64,000 nucleotides of DNA from G963676095 sp963676095. Lineage in GTDB: Bacteria; Bacteroidota; Bacteroidia; Bacteroidales; Prolixibacteraceae. A program made the translations under genes and the position numbers. This document shows, piece by piece, positions 18,201 through 26,302 of this stretch. The stretch covers positions 2,232,001 to 2,296,000 of the forward strand of contig OY781040.1 of NCBI GenBank assembly GCA_963676095.1, written 5' to 3'. Below the pieces are notes generated by a model. The model had not been told where the DNA came from, ran no database searches, and saw nothing but the letters and a program-made list of their open reading frames with translations. The number at the start of each line of letters is the position of its first letter. Positions within the stretch are counted from its first letter, which is position 1.

Positions 18201-18522
18201 ATATTTAAATTCTAAATTAGCTACTTTCTTTTACAATATGATATCTAATGAAAAAGGGAAAATACTTGCCCAGATAAAACCTAATTTACTGAAAAATATT
18301 CCATTTAAAGCGAATTGTCAATTTGAGCAACAGATCAATAGGACTGTTAATGAAATAATGAACCTACCAATAGACCACCGTTCAACTGAAAATTCAGAAT
18401 TATATAAGATTCTTAATATTTCTTTTTATAAGCTTTACTCCCTCACCTATGAGGAAGTATTAATCGTTGACCCTAAGTTTACTTTAAGTCGTGAGGAGTA
18501 CGAAGCGTTTGAAATAGAATAA
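15253..18522 (+). CDS. large N6-adenine DNA methyltransferase, defence operon gene 2
   Basis: A 1089-residue protein of the Eco57I/type IIG class. Motif X-like GSYYTPRPIVEYM precedes motif I VLDPACGSGAFPMG (near residue 440), motif II-like FGIDIQPIATEISKLRF and motif IV FDIVIGNPPWGSKS (near 670). The C-terminal ~350 residues are AT-rich in sequence and should include the target-recognition domain. The first ~150 residues (LDLAVYEIRHTSENDARIGL, then an ALILFVPEN strand) resemble the N-terminal region of type IIG enzymes. A complete D...ExK catalytic set is not evident: ExR is present instead. Likely role: host DNA modification and site recognition for the gene 1 nuclease. It is 17 bp from gene 3. 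Confidence 0.9.
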   Translation: MQFSTPYNQQDYISFFRDEFLPEDFQQETQNIDIDFQSRYFKQITYFGKSESLDLAVYEIRHTSENDARIGLSRDAFKMVSHYFENNALILFVPENETNYRLSLVTIEHKLDAKGIRVFKEFSNPKRYSYYLGLNSKTHTPEQYLIGLGRVTNIDDLKKRFSVEVVNKEFYSKIAEMFSKLVGGKRKRGVKTLNYTPQLQLPSYPIEKNEQKYKEFAVRLIGRTVFCWFLKKKKSNAGISLIPEDVLSHFAVNMYPDYYHARVEPLFFEVLNTPTDKRKQEYKQDPYILIPFLNGGLFEPHHDDFYVAGKSNYALKIPDEWWKEFFDILETYNFTIDENTSIDIDLSVDPEMLGRIFENLLAEINPETGETARKSTGSYYTPRPIVEYMVDESLKQHIITKTNLPEEKIVPLLDYSIEKSGLTPDEETKVKAALDDIKVLDPACGSGAFPMGILQKMLLILQKVDHRAENSIKNILKDIKDPIYRKLFEAKLMEDDDLDDYARKLSIIRRSIFGIDIQPIATEISKLRFFLSIIVDEKIQDDQKNRGIEPLPNLEFKFACANTLIPLPANRELFENADAIEQLENLREEYFVSYGSDKKNIKAEFQNLQKKLFTENINLFNRDIGEHNLEHQTQSSLLATWNPFGDESTPWFDAKWMFGVADGFDIVIGNPPWGSKSCINVSTKNRNKEIIVRMVDSFMFFINESSKQTKDFGNCSFIVPDVILYQADNLKLRDKLISKNRMLHCINLGDFVFNEVTRASCLIAFKKEIIPTYNFIVGSFHNNYKKLNYSDLLSISNKIPQLLPNNTIPTENIEGFKLLIKNLGESLIDFLDEDGIQRGISPDYKSAFILDKNCPDLSIIETQIQKPTITGGKDMVQFRIPSPTKVILYISKETNSSEIPNAINYISRFKDFITCKEVLQNKHPFYTLHRPREIKVFEKEEKVLGVITGDKLKVALDKNKIFPTDGIYLLAANSKTSNTFLVGYLNSKLATFFYNMISNEKGKILAQIKPNLLKNIPFKANCQFEQQINRTVNEIMNLPIDHRSTENSELYKILNISFYKLYSLTYEEVLIVDPKFTLSREEYEAFEIE

Positions 18523-18539
18523 AAACCAACAACTAAACT

Positions 18540-20057
18540 ATGAATATTGACCGTTATATACTAAGCAAAGTCGAACTCCCTGCCAACTTACCTGAAATAC
18601 TCTCGGAGTTTCTGGGATTGGACTTAAAACCGGCAAAATATGTTTACCAAAGCTCCTTGGATTATCGAATCCAACGCTTAAAAGACAACATCTTTTTCTT
18701 TATCGAAATTCCGTATGTCGATAAGGTTTATCGTGATAGTTATTACCATTATTTTTCATCAAAACTTGGAGATTATAAAAAGGACAGTATGCGCCTTTCT
18801 CTTTTCGAAGATGCAATATCGCTGGATGATTTCACTACCGAAGAGTCGGTCGAAAGACTAAAAGAACGATACCGGGGGTTTATCGTTTTGCGCCCTACTG
18901 TCCCAAATATTTTCGGGCGTAATATTATTTCACCTGGGGCATTTGTGAGTAACGATTTTATTACCTGTAGCTCAAAATTTCCTGCAACCGCAAACTTCGT
19001 AAAATTTGAAGTCGAAGGATTTCCTCATTCATCACAAGATGCCGAAACCATCTCATGCGCCGAAACAACAATTTGGGCGTTAATGGAATACTTTGGCTAC
19101 AAATATGCTGAGTATAAACCTGTTCTCCCTTCAGAAATAATCGAAGTCCTAAAACGGGTTTCTACCGAAAGGCAGGTTCCGACAAAAGGGCTAAACATTT
19201 CACAAATGGCTTATGCCTTACGTGAATTTGGTTTTGGCACCAAAGTTTACTCAAAAAGTGAATTTGGTCCTGACGAATTTAAAAGACTTTTTAGCTGCTA
19301 CATCGAAAGTGGCTTGCCTATTATCACGGCAATTGATAATTTTCATGATAATGGCAATATTGGCCATGCCATATTAGGAATCGGTCATTCAAATGTTTCA
19401 CCAGATTTGATTGAGAATTTACCCGAAACAACAGGTAGCAAAGAAATAGAAAGTGATACAAACAGGTTTAAAACAATTGAGTTATACGACAACGACGATG
19501 TTGCCAAAAATTACATTTTTAATGATGACAATATGCCTGCCTACCAAAAATGTAGCTTTGATAAACCGACTGTTCATTATTCGAATGCATGGCACAATTG
19601 TGAGGTAAAATCGTTTGTTGTTCCGTTGTATCCGAAGATCTATCTTGAAGCCTATGAAGCAAAACTTTTTTTCAAACAAGTACTTTTCAATTATTTCGAC
19701 ATCCCTGATAATTCAAAAATTTATATTCGTTTCTTTTTAACATCCAGCCGATCATACAAACACAGCTTAAATTTCAATACTACAATAAACGGGGATATCA
19801 AAGACATAATCGAAGAAACTGCAATGCCCAAATTTATCTGGGTAGGTGAAATATCCACCAAAGAATTAATAAAAAATAAACAAGCAAATGGGTTAATTGT
19901 TATAGATGCTACTGAAGCAAATACGCAGTTTTTAAAGCCGCTTATTTTAGGTGCTTACTTAAATAATTTAATATCAATTGATTCTACAACGAATTTATTG
20001 AATGAAAAAAGCATACCTTTGCAAACTTTTAGTATATTTACACACAATCTAAAATAA
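18540..20057 (+). CDS. C39/papain-like cysteine protease candidate, defence operon gene 3
   Basis: A 505-residue protein that I cannot place in a named family. Residues 160-185 read HSSQDAETISCAETTIWALM and then EYFGY. This matches the C39/papain-like active-site layout of an oxyanion Gln (Q166) six residues before the nucleophile (C173), followed by a helix ending in a Y/F-G. Then come GLNISQMAYALREFGFGTKV (as in C39 domains), GNIGHAILGIGH with H276, and ELYDND with D317, giving a Cys-His-Asp triad. The N-terminal ~150 and C-terminal ~150 residues are unassigned. There is no signal peptide, so it is cytoplasmic. It sits tightly inside the operon. Confidence 0.75.
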   Translation: MNIDRYILSKVELPANLPEILSEFLGLDLKPAKYVYQSSLDYRIQRLKDNIFFFIEIPYVDKVYRDSYYHYFSSKLGDYKKDSMRLSLFEDAISLDDFTTEESVERLKERYRGFIVLRPTVPNIFGRNIISPGAFVSNDFITCSSKFPATANFVKFEVEGFPHSSQDAETISCAETTIWALMEYFGYKYAEYKPVLPSEIIEVLKRVSTERQVPTKGLNISQMAYALREFGFGTKVYSKSEFGPDEFKRLFSCYIESGLPIITAIDNFHDNGNIGHAILGIGHSNVSPDLIENLPETTGSKEIESDTNRFKTIELYDNDDVAKNYIFNDDNMPAYQKCSFDKPTVHYSNAWHNCEVKSFVVPLYPKIYLEAYEAKLFFKQVLFNYFDIPDNSKIYIRFFLTSSRSYKHSLNFNTTINGDIKDIIEETAMPKFIWVGEISTKELIKNKQANGLIVIDATEANTQFLKPLILGAYLNNLISIDSTTNLLNEKSIPLQTFSIFTHNLK

Positions 20058-20062
20058 AATCC

Positions 20063-20260
20063 ATGGTCAGAAAAATCAGCAAAACCGCTGAAATTGATGC
20101 ACGTCTTAAAAAAGAAGATAAGACTAGAGTGCTCAATTCAGAAAGTGATTTCGAAAAAATGAATCAGGTTAACAAGTACATGGAAGAAGTGAGGAAGGAC
20201 TATCAACTCAAAGAAAGCAGATCACTTATCACAGCATCCCAGGTAATTTTAAATGCATAA
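20063..20260 (+). CDS. 65-residue charged protein, defence operon gene 4
   Basis: A small, highly charged, probably helical protein (TAEIDARLKKEDKTRVLNSE, ESDFEKMNQVNKYMEEVRKD), starting 5 bp after the protease gene and ending just before a terminator. No family is recognised. Position suggests an accessory subunit, antitoxin-like modulator or substrate of the preceding protease. Nothing in the sequence decides between them. Confidence 0.6.
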   Translation: MVRKISKTAEIDARLKKEDKTRVLNSESDFEKMNQVNKYMEEVRKDYQLKESRSLITASQVILNA

Positions 20261-20334
20261 AATTATTTGTGTTTTTAAAAAGTGTCTTGCTTCCGGAATT
20301 CGCTTTAGTTTATGCACTTAAAAGTATTAACATA

Positions 20335-20358
20335 AACCTGACTTGCTCAGGTTTTTTT
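20335..20358 (+). terminator. Rho-independent terminator of the defence operon
   Basis: AACCTGA (20335-20341) pairs with TCAGGTT (20347-20353) around a CTTGC loop, and the stem runs into seven T residues. It lies 75 bp after the last operon gene on the plus strand. Confidence 0.85.
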
Positions 20359-20448
20359 GTAACGTAGCAATCGGTAAATTCCGTCTTGTATAATAAAAAC
20401 AGCGTTCAACGATCAACATTCCTAATAAATTCATTACCGAATACTACA

Positions 20449-20697
20449 TTATAATTCATCCTTCAAAGAAAGATTAAAGTCTAACAATTCTTTGGGGCTT
20501 CGTCCCAAACCTTTAGCCAAATCGATAAGGGTAGTAAATGCTAGATCCCTTTTCCCATTCTCTACATCGCTTACTGTTGCTTTAACAAGTCTGTCGCTAT
20601 TCATAACGACATCATCCTGACTTAGATTTGATTCTATTCGGAGTTTTCTTATATGCTGTCCAAATTTCAGTAATATCTTTTCCTTTTGTATCTCCAT
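20449..20697 (-). CDS. XRE-family helix-turn-helix regulator
   Basis: An 82-residue single-domain DNA-binding protein: FGQHIRKLRIESNLSQDDVV, then TVSDVENGKRDLAFTTLIDL and AKGLGRSPKELLDF, the standard five-helix XRE fold. Size and fold resemble controller (C) proteins of restriction systems and antitoxin-type repressors. It is transcribed toward the defence operon's terminator, convergent with it. A 16-bp palindrome lies 46 bp upstream of its start, suggesting autoregulation. Control over the operon promoter, 8.7 kb away, is possible but unsupported by a matching site. Confidence 0.85.
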   Translation of the reverse strand: MEIQKEKILLKFGQHIRKLRIESNLSQDDVVMNSDRLVKATVSDVENGKRDLAFTTLIDLAKGLGRSPKELLDFNLSLKDEL

Positions 20698-20743
20698 TTT
20701 TACGCCTTTTACACAAAGGGCGGAATTTTTTCATCAAAATTTG

Positions 20744-20759
20744 TTATAAGATCTTATAA
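20744..20759. promoter_or_regulatory. 16-bp palindrome, candidate XRE operator
   Basis: TTATAAGATCTTATAA is a perfect palindrome in the gap between the XRE gene and the structured RNA. Its distance from the XRE start (46 bp) places it in or next to that promoter, and it is also 50 bp before the TAnnTTTG element serving the RNA. Operator function is inferred from symmetry and position. Confidence 0.5.
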
Positions 20760-20809
20760 TAGGTAAATAATTATTCCTGTATTTGTCAAATCATTACATC
20801 CGAAAGATG

Positions 20810-20817
20810 TAATTTTG
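20810..20817 (+). promoter_or_regulatory. -7 promoter element of the structured RNA
   Basis: TAATTTTG matches the Bacteroidota -7 consensus TAnnTTTG. A TTTG at 20782-20785 is at roughly the right distance to be the -33 box. The expected start of transcription is near 20825, just before the paired region. Confidence 0.6.
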
Positions 20818-20824
20818 CGATTCT

Positions 20825-21005
20825 TCTACAGATAAAAATATTAGAAGCATTCGCTTAAAATCTCGCCTTTGAAAACTGGCACTTTTTATGGAACGGGATA
20901 ATAAGTAGAAAAGCTCACGACCTAGGCGTGGGCTCTCTTATCGTTCCAAGGTATGCCAGTACCCCAAAGGCAATAAGTTGAGTCCGCGCCTTCTTTTTTG
21001 TTTTT
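20825..21005 (+). ncRNA. ssrS: long nested hairpin RNA, candidate 6S RNA
   Basis: Successive arms are colinear and complementary. GCCTTTG (20872) pairs with CAAAGGC, ACTGGCA with TGCCAGT, GGAACG with CGTTCC and ATAAG with CTTAT. At the tip, GCTCACG pairs with CGTGGGC around ACCTAG. Internal bulges break up the rod. A rod of ~180 nt with its own promoter and a U-rich 3' end (CGCGCCTTCTTTTTTG, near 21000) is what 6S RNA looks like. Bacteroidota have dedicated families (6S-Flavo, Bacteroidales-1). It encodes no ORF. The structured-RNA call is strong; the 6S assignment is moderate. Confidence 0.6.
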
Positions 21006-21051
21006 GTTCCAGGTGTTTTCATTTTAATCGACTCAACTTAATTGTGCAGGC

Positions 21052-21182
21052 CATGCCTTTTTACCAGGCATGCCTTATGTGTTTGTAGTTTAACTTTAAA
21101 ATTATTGGTTGTGACCTGACTAACCACAATAATCCTAAAAAGTAAAGGCCCGCTGCAACTGTTTGGCGACGTGCAGCAGGCT
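21052..21182 (+). other. two hairpins in the gap before the PUL
   Basis: CATGCC and GGCATG pair at about 21052-21072 around a TTTTTACCA loop. GGCCCGCTGCA (21147) pairs with TGCAGCAGGC (21172) around a 14-nt loop. Neither is followed by a clean T-run. The remaining gene-free sequence between 21006 and 21669 holds a possible TonB-receptor leader fragment (21227) and otherwise nothing I can identify. Confidence 0.4.
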
Positions 21183-21226
21183 TAGCCGTTAATCAATCTT
21201 GATAAATTAATTAACACCCTAAATTA

Positions 21227-21460
21227 ATGAAAAACTTTTCATATTACATAGGCAGGCGGCTTGTATGCCCTGCTTTAAGGGGATGTTGCACCCTGTTTGC
21301 AGGCACTGTCTATGCCAGGGTCACCACACATTCCTTCCGGATTAAAGGTTCCCGATCAAATCTGTTGCCCCGGGAACATTCCTTAAATCTGTCATTTTTA
21401 ACCCAACCCCCTAAAGTCATGCTTCACGCGAAACCTTTTTACCATCGTCCGCCTCCGTGA
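21227..21460 (+). pseudogene. possible leader fragment of a TonB-dependent receptor
   Basis: The 77-residue frame begins MKNFSYYIGRRLVCPALRGC with a hydrophobic stretch (CTLFAGTVYARVTTHSF) that resembles the cytoplasmic extension and signal peptide of STN-containing SusC proteins. It then runs into low-complexity, non-homologous sequence. The broken susC at 23136 starts from its own signal peptide and has no STN, so this may be the remnant of another receptor. Evidence is weak. Confidence 0.25.
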
Positions 21461-21669
21461 TGTTTTAAAATACTTACCAACAGCAGGATTCAGTGAATCC
21501 AATATTAACTGAACATTCAACCTGAAAAATCCTGAAAGCAGGAGACAAAAATCCGGCTTCATGGCACTCTTATGCCCTTTTTACAATGAGTAATTAATAA
21601 TTAGTAATGAACAATGATAAAAATCCGCGGACGCGGAACGATTAAATTTTAACCCGATAAACTAACTGA

Positions 21670-23106
21670 ATGATGAAAAAAAAACGACTGTTTTATTGGC
21701 TGGCTGACAAACGCCGGCTCCTGCTGTGTATGGCCCTGGCAGGGCTGTGGTGGTCGTGTAACGACGACGAGATCAATCCTGGCACGCAGGCTTACGATCC
21801 GTCCCGGCCGGTGGTGATCACCGGCTTCATTCCCGATTCCGGGGGATCGGGCCAGCGACTGGTAATTTACGGGAGCAACTTTGGCAACGATCCTGATTCG
21901 GTGCAGGTGTACATTGGCGGACAAAAGGCCAAAGTGATCGGCGTGAAAGGCGAAAGCCTGTATTGTCTTGTCCCCAGGGAAGCCTTCACCGGTGAAATTG
22001 AACTGTACATGGGCGAAAAGCAGGACGGGGAGGAACCTTTGGCTACTGCCGAAAACAATTTTGTCTATGAGAAAACGACAGTTGTCAGCACGCTTTGCGG
22101 TTATAAAGACGAGTATGACGACCAGGGCTGGGTTCCCGGGAGCTTTGACAAAACTGCCGGTTTTGCGCAGGTTGGCCAGATGACTTACGACCCCCTGGAT
22201 TCTTCCCTCCTTTATATCTGTTATGATAACGGGGCCGGAATATACACGGTCAATTTTACGGACAGCACGGTAACGAAGCTGATCGACGGATCGGCTGTAA
22301 ATAGTGTGAAGACGCTCCAGAATATAAATTTCACAAATGACGGCGAGTACATGGTTGTTGCCCAGGCCCAGGGAAATGCCGCGTACCCTTCTGTTTCGGT
22401 TATGTCGCGGGCCAACGGCTTTACCGACCCGGAAGTGCTGATCAAGTCAAGGGGCAACCGGGGGCTGGCCATCCATCCGGTGAACGGGGAGCTCTATTTC
22501 AGCGAGTATCAAACCGGTAACCTCCGGCGCTATGACCTTGGGAATTCATCGCTGTTCGGCGGCGCCCTGGGCACGGCAGACTATGAGGACCTGCTGTCGA
22601 TCCAGGACATCAACTGGGCATTTCATATCGAAATCCATCCATCCGGCAACTATGCCTACATCGTTGTTTCAAACCAGCATTATATTTTGCGGACGGATTA
22701 TAACTGGGACACCAAGCGCTTTAAAACCCCTTACCGGGTTTGCGGGGAACCCCGGGAATCAGGCTATGAAGACGGCGTAGGGACCAGCGCCCTCCTGAAT
22801 ACTCCTTTCCAGGGCGTATTTGTGAAGAACCCGGACTATGCCGGGCAGGAGGATGAATATGATTTTTATTTCGTAGAGCAGGGTAACCATGATATCCGCA
22901 TCTTAAAACCCGACGGAAGGGTAAGCACCTTTGCCGGACGTGGAAGTTCCGGTACCGATTCGGATGTTTCCGGTTATGTCGACGGGGAAGTACGCTCCGA
23001 AGCCCGTTTTGACACGCCGACAGGGATTGCCTATAACCAGCCGGAAGATGCATTTTACGTTGTGGATGAGGGCAACCGGTGCATCCGGAAAATCCAGCCG
23101 GAATAA
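21670..23106 (+). CDS. IPT/TIG and NHL-repeat lipoprotein of the PUL
   Basis: A 478-residue lipoprotein. The signal ends at LAGLWWSC (lipobox Cys near residue 30). Residues ~45-130 form an IPT/TIG immunoglobulin-like domain (VVITGFIPDSGGSGQRLVIY, then FGNDPDSVQVYIGG, ending NNFVYE). Residues ~140-478 form an NHL/six-bladed propeller with repeated LAIHPVNGELYFSE, IEIHPSGNYAYIVV and PTGIAYNQPEDAFYVVDEGN segments. Proteins of this design sit in the surface glycan-binding position of many Bacteroidota PULs. It lies just upstream of susC-susD and probably binds glycan at the outer membrane surface. Confidence 0.85.
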   Translation: MMKKKRLFYWLADKRRLLLCMALAGLWWSCNDDEINPGTQAYDPSRPVVITGFIPDSGGSGQRLVIYGSNFGNDPDSVQVYIGGQKAKVIGVKGESLYCLVPREAFTGEIELYMGEKQDGEEPLATAENNFVYEKTTVVSTLCGYKDEYDDQGWVPGSFDKTAGFAQVGQMTYDPLDSSLLYICYDNGAGIYTVNFTDSTVTKLIDGSAVNSVKTLQNINFTNDGEYMVVAQAQGNAAYPSVSVMSRANGFTDPEVLIKSRGNRGLAIHPVNGELYFSEYQTGNLRRYDLGNSSLFGGALGTADYEDLLSIQDINWAFHIEIHPSGNYAYIVVSNQHYILRTDYNWDTKRFKTPYRVCGEPRESGYEDGVGTSALLNTPFQGVFVKNPDYAGQEDEYDFYFVEQGNHDIRILKPDGRVSTFAGRGSSGTDSDVSGYVDGEVRSEARFDTPTGIAYNQPEDAFYVVDEGNRCIRKIQPE

Positions 23107-23135
23107 CCAACCATTCAACTAAACGCAGAAAAAAT

Positions 23136-26100
23136 ATGAGGAATAAAATTATAATTCTATGCCTGTTACTGGCGGGCTTCTCCCTGGAAACAGTTGCCCA
23201 GGACGATAAGGAGACGGTTGAAATAACCGGGCTTGTAACCGATCAGAAAAAAGAGCCTCTTGTGGGGGTTAATGTTTATGTTGCCGAAGTGCCCGGGTTG
23301 GGCACCATTACCGGCGCGGACGGAAAGTATAAAATTAAGGTGCCCCAATATACAACGGCTCATTGTCTTTTTCCTACATTGGCTATGATAAGTTTGAGGT
23401 GCTGATCAAGTACCAGCGTATCGTTAATGTTACCCTGAAGGAATCGGCCAACAGCGTGCTCGACGAGGTTGTCGTGACAGGTACCGGGGTCCAGAAAAAA
23501 GTATCCGTAACCGGGGCGATCACAACCGTTGATGCAATTAACCTTTTCCTACATTGAATGTTACCCTGAAGGAATCGGCTAACAGCGTGCTCGATGAGGT
23601 TGTCGTGACTGCAAAATTCTTCTGCGTCGAGCCTTTCGAATACACTGGCCGGCAATGTTCCGGGCATTTTGTCGTGGACGACTTCCGGCCAGCCCGGAAA
23701 AAACACCTCCGAATTCTGGATCCGGGGAATTTCCACTTTCGGCGCAGGTTCCAGCGCTTATATCCTGGTCGATGGCTTTGAACGCGACCTGGACGATCTG
23801 AATATTGAAGATATCGAATCGTTTACCGTACTGAAAGATGCTTCGGCCACGGCCATCTACGGTTCGAAAGGGGCCAACGGGGTCGTGCTGATCACGACCA
23901 AAAGCGGCAAGGCGGGTAAGGTGAATATCGATGTAAAAGTTGAAAGCAGTTATAATACGCGTACGGTTACCCCAAAATTTGTCGACGGGCTTACCTATGC
24001 CGGCCTGATGAATGAGGCCCTTGTTACCCGGAACCAGGAGGCTGCTTATAATGATGAAGAACTTGAAATATTACGGTTAGGCCTCGATCCGGATTTGTAT
24101 CCCAATGTCGACTGGATGGATTTGCTGTTGAATGACGGCGCGATGAGCTACCGGGCCAACCTGAACATCAGCGGGGGCGGTTCGACGGCCCGTTATTATG
24201 TTTCCGGAAGTTATCTCGAGGAAGGGGGGATGTACAAGACGGACGAAACGCTGAATGACTACGATACCAATGCCAATTACAGGCGGTGGAACTACCGCCT
24301 GAATACGGACATGAACATTACGGAAACAACGGTTTTAAAGGTGGGCGTCTCGGGATCGTTAAGCAAGCGGAACAGTCCGGGCTTAGGCGATGACGATCTG
24401 TGGGATGCGCTTTTTGGCTATTCGCCGGTATGTACCCCCATTGTGTATTCCAACGGATATGTGCCGGCTTACGGGACCGGTAACCAGACAAATCCATGGG
24501 TGCTGGCTACGCAAACCGGGTATAATGAGGGCTGGTCCAATCAGATACAGACCAATGTTTCCGTCGAACAAAAGCTGGATTTTATCACCAAAGGGCTCCG
24601 CTTTACCGGTCGTTTCGGTTACGACACGAACAACAGCGATACCATAAGCAGGAAGAGGTGGCCGGAACAATGGAAAGCGGAGCGGGCGCGCGATTCCAAC
24701 GGGGACATTGTCTATACGCTGATCTCGTCTGCTTCGGAGATGTACCAGGAAAGTTCATCTTATGGCGACCGGAGGGAATTTCTCGATCTGACATTTAATT
24801 ATGACCGGGCATTGGATGAACACCATTTTAGTTCGACCCTGAAATATACCCAGGACGCTTTCATTAAAACGCAAAACCTGGGCAGCGACATCAAAAACGG
24901 GGTTTCCGAACGCAACCAGGGACTTGCAGGGCGGGTGGCCTATAACTGGAAACTCCGGTATTTTGCAGACTTCAACTTCGGGTATACCGGATCGGAAAAT
25001 TTTGCCGACGGTCACCGGTTCGGGTTCTTCCCGGCCTATTCTTTAGCCTGGAACCTGGGCGAGGAAGAATTTGTCAAAAACAACATGAAATGGGTCAACA
25101 TGTTCAAGGTCCGCTATTCGCACGGGAAAGTGGGCAACGACGAGATGGACGACCGGTTTCCGTACCTGTACACCATCGGTACCGGACTGGACGGGTACCA
25201 GTGGGCCGATTACGGTTATGACAATTCATACGAGGGGGTAAATTTTACACAGGAAGCTTCAACCGGGGTAACGTGGGAGATCGCCACCAAAAATGACCTC
25301 GGGATGGACCTCTCTTTGTTCGGCGATAAGATTAGCGGCACGATCGACTACTTCAGAGAAAAAAGGACCGGAATTTATATGGAACGCGCATATTTACCGG
25401 ACATGGTAGGTCTGGAAAGCAACCCCAGCGCCAATGTAGGGGCGGTGCGCTCGGAAGGGTTTGACGGCAATTTCGCATATAAGCAAAAATTGGGGCCGGT
25501 AGATATGACGGTACGGGGGAACATGACCTACAGCAAAAATATCATCCTGGAGAAAGATGAAGCCAACAATGTTTATCCGTACCAAATGGAAGAAGGTTAC
25601 CGGGTTAACCAGACCAGGGGACTGATCGCGCTGGGCCTGTTTAAAGACTATGACGATATCCGGAACAGCCCGGAGCAGGAATTCGGCGATTATCAGCCCG
25701 GGGATATAAAATACAAGGATGTTAACGGGGACGGCGTCGTCAATGACGGCGATGAACTGGCGATCGGGGCCACCCGCCGGCCCAACCTGGGTTACGGGTT
25801 AGGCGCGTCGGCAAAATGGAAAGGACTTGATTTTAATATTCTTTTCCAGGGAACAGGAAAATCGACCTTTACCATGACCGGGAAATCCGTGTTTGCATTC
25901 AATGAAGGAGACTGGGGGGTCCCGCTGAGCGGTTTAATGGGATTGGACCGGTGGGTCTCTGCCGATATTTCAGGGGACGCGTCAACGGAAAATCCCAACG
26001 CTGCCTATCCCCGCCTGAGTTACGGGGGGAATGCCAATAACTACATCAGTTCGACATTCTGGATGAGAAACGGCTCTTATTTACGCCTTAAAACAATCGA

Positions 26101-26290
26101 CATCGGTTATACCCTCCCCAAAACACTTGTCAACAGGTTTTACTGCAATAGCCTCTGCATTTATTTAAGGGGGACAAACCTGTTGACCTGGTCGGAATTT
26201 AAACTCTGGGACCCGGAACTGGGGAGCAGGAACGGGGAAGAATATCCCCTGACCAAATCCGTTACGCTGGGGTTAAGCATGAACTTCTAA
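23136..26290 (+). pseudogene. susC: SusC-like TonB-dependent receptor, frameshifted and rearranged at its 5' end
   Basis: The start MRNKIIILCLLLAGFSLETV is a signal peptide, followed by a CarboxypepD_reg-like domain (EITGLVTDQKKEPLVGVNVY). The frame shifts near 23360, then continues in another frame (SFSYIGYDKFEVLI, VLDEVVVTGTGVQKK) to a TGA at 23555. A 53-bp segment (23426-23478) is repeated at 23557-23609 with two differences. A further shift leads into the main frame, which runs from about 23669 (WTTSGQPGKNTSEFWIRG) through plug and barrel to the terminal aromatic F at 26287. The receptor would be ~1000 residues if repaired. As written it cannot give one protein. Confidence 0.85.
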
Positions 26291-26302
26291 AATTTTAGCG
26301 AA

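Noticed and set aside
11997..18522. DISARM or BREX system
   Set aside because: A helicase, a PLD domain and a methyltransferase are present, but PLD and helicase are fused, and drmA/drmB-type or brxB/brxC/pglZ-type genes are absent from the complete neighbourhood.
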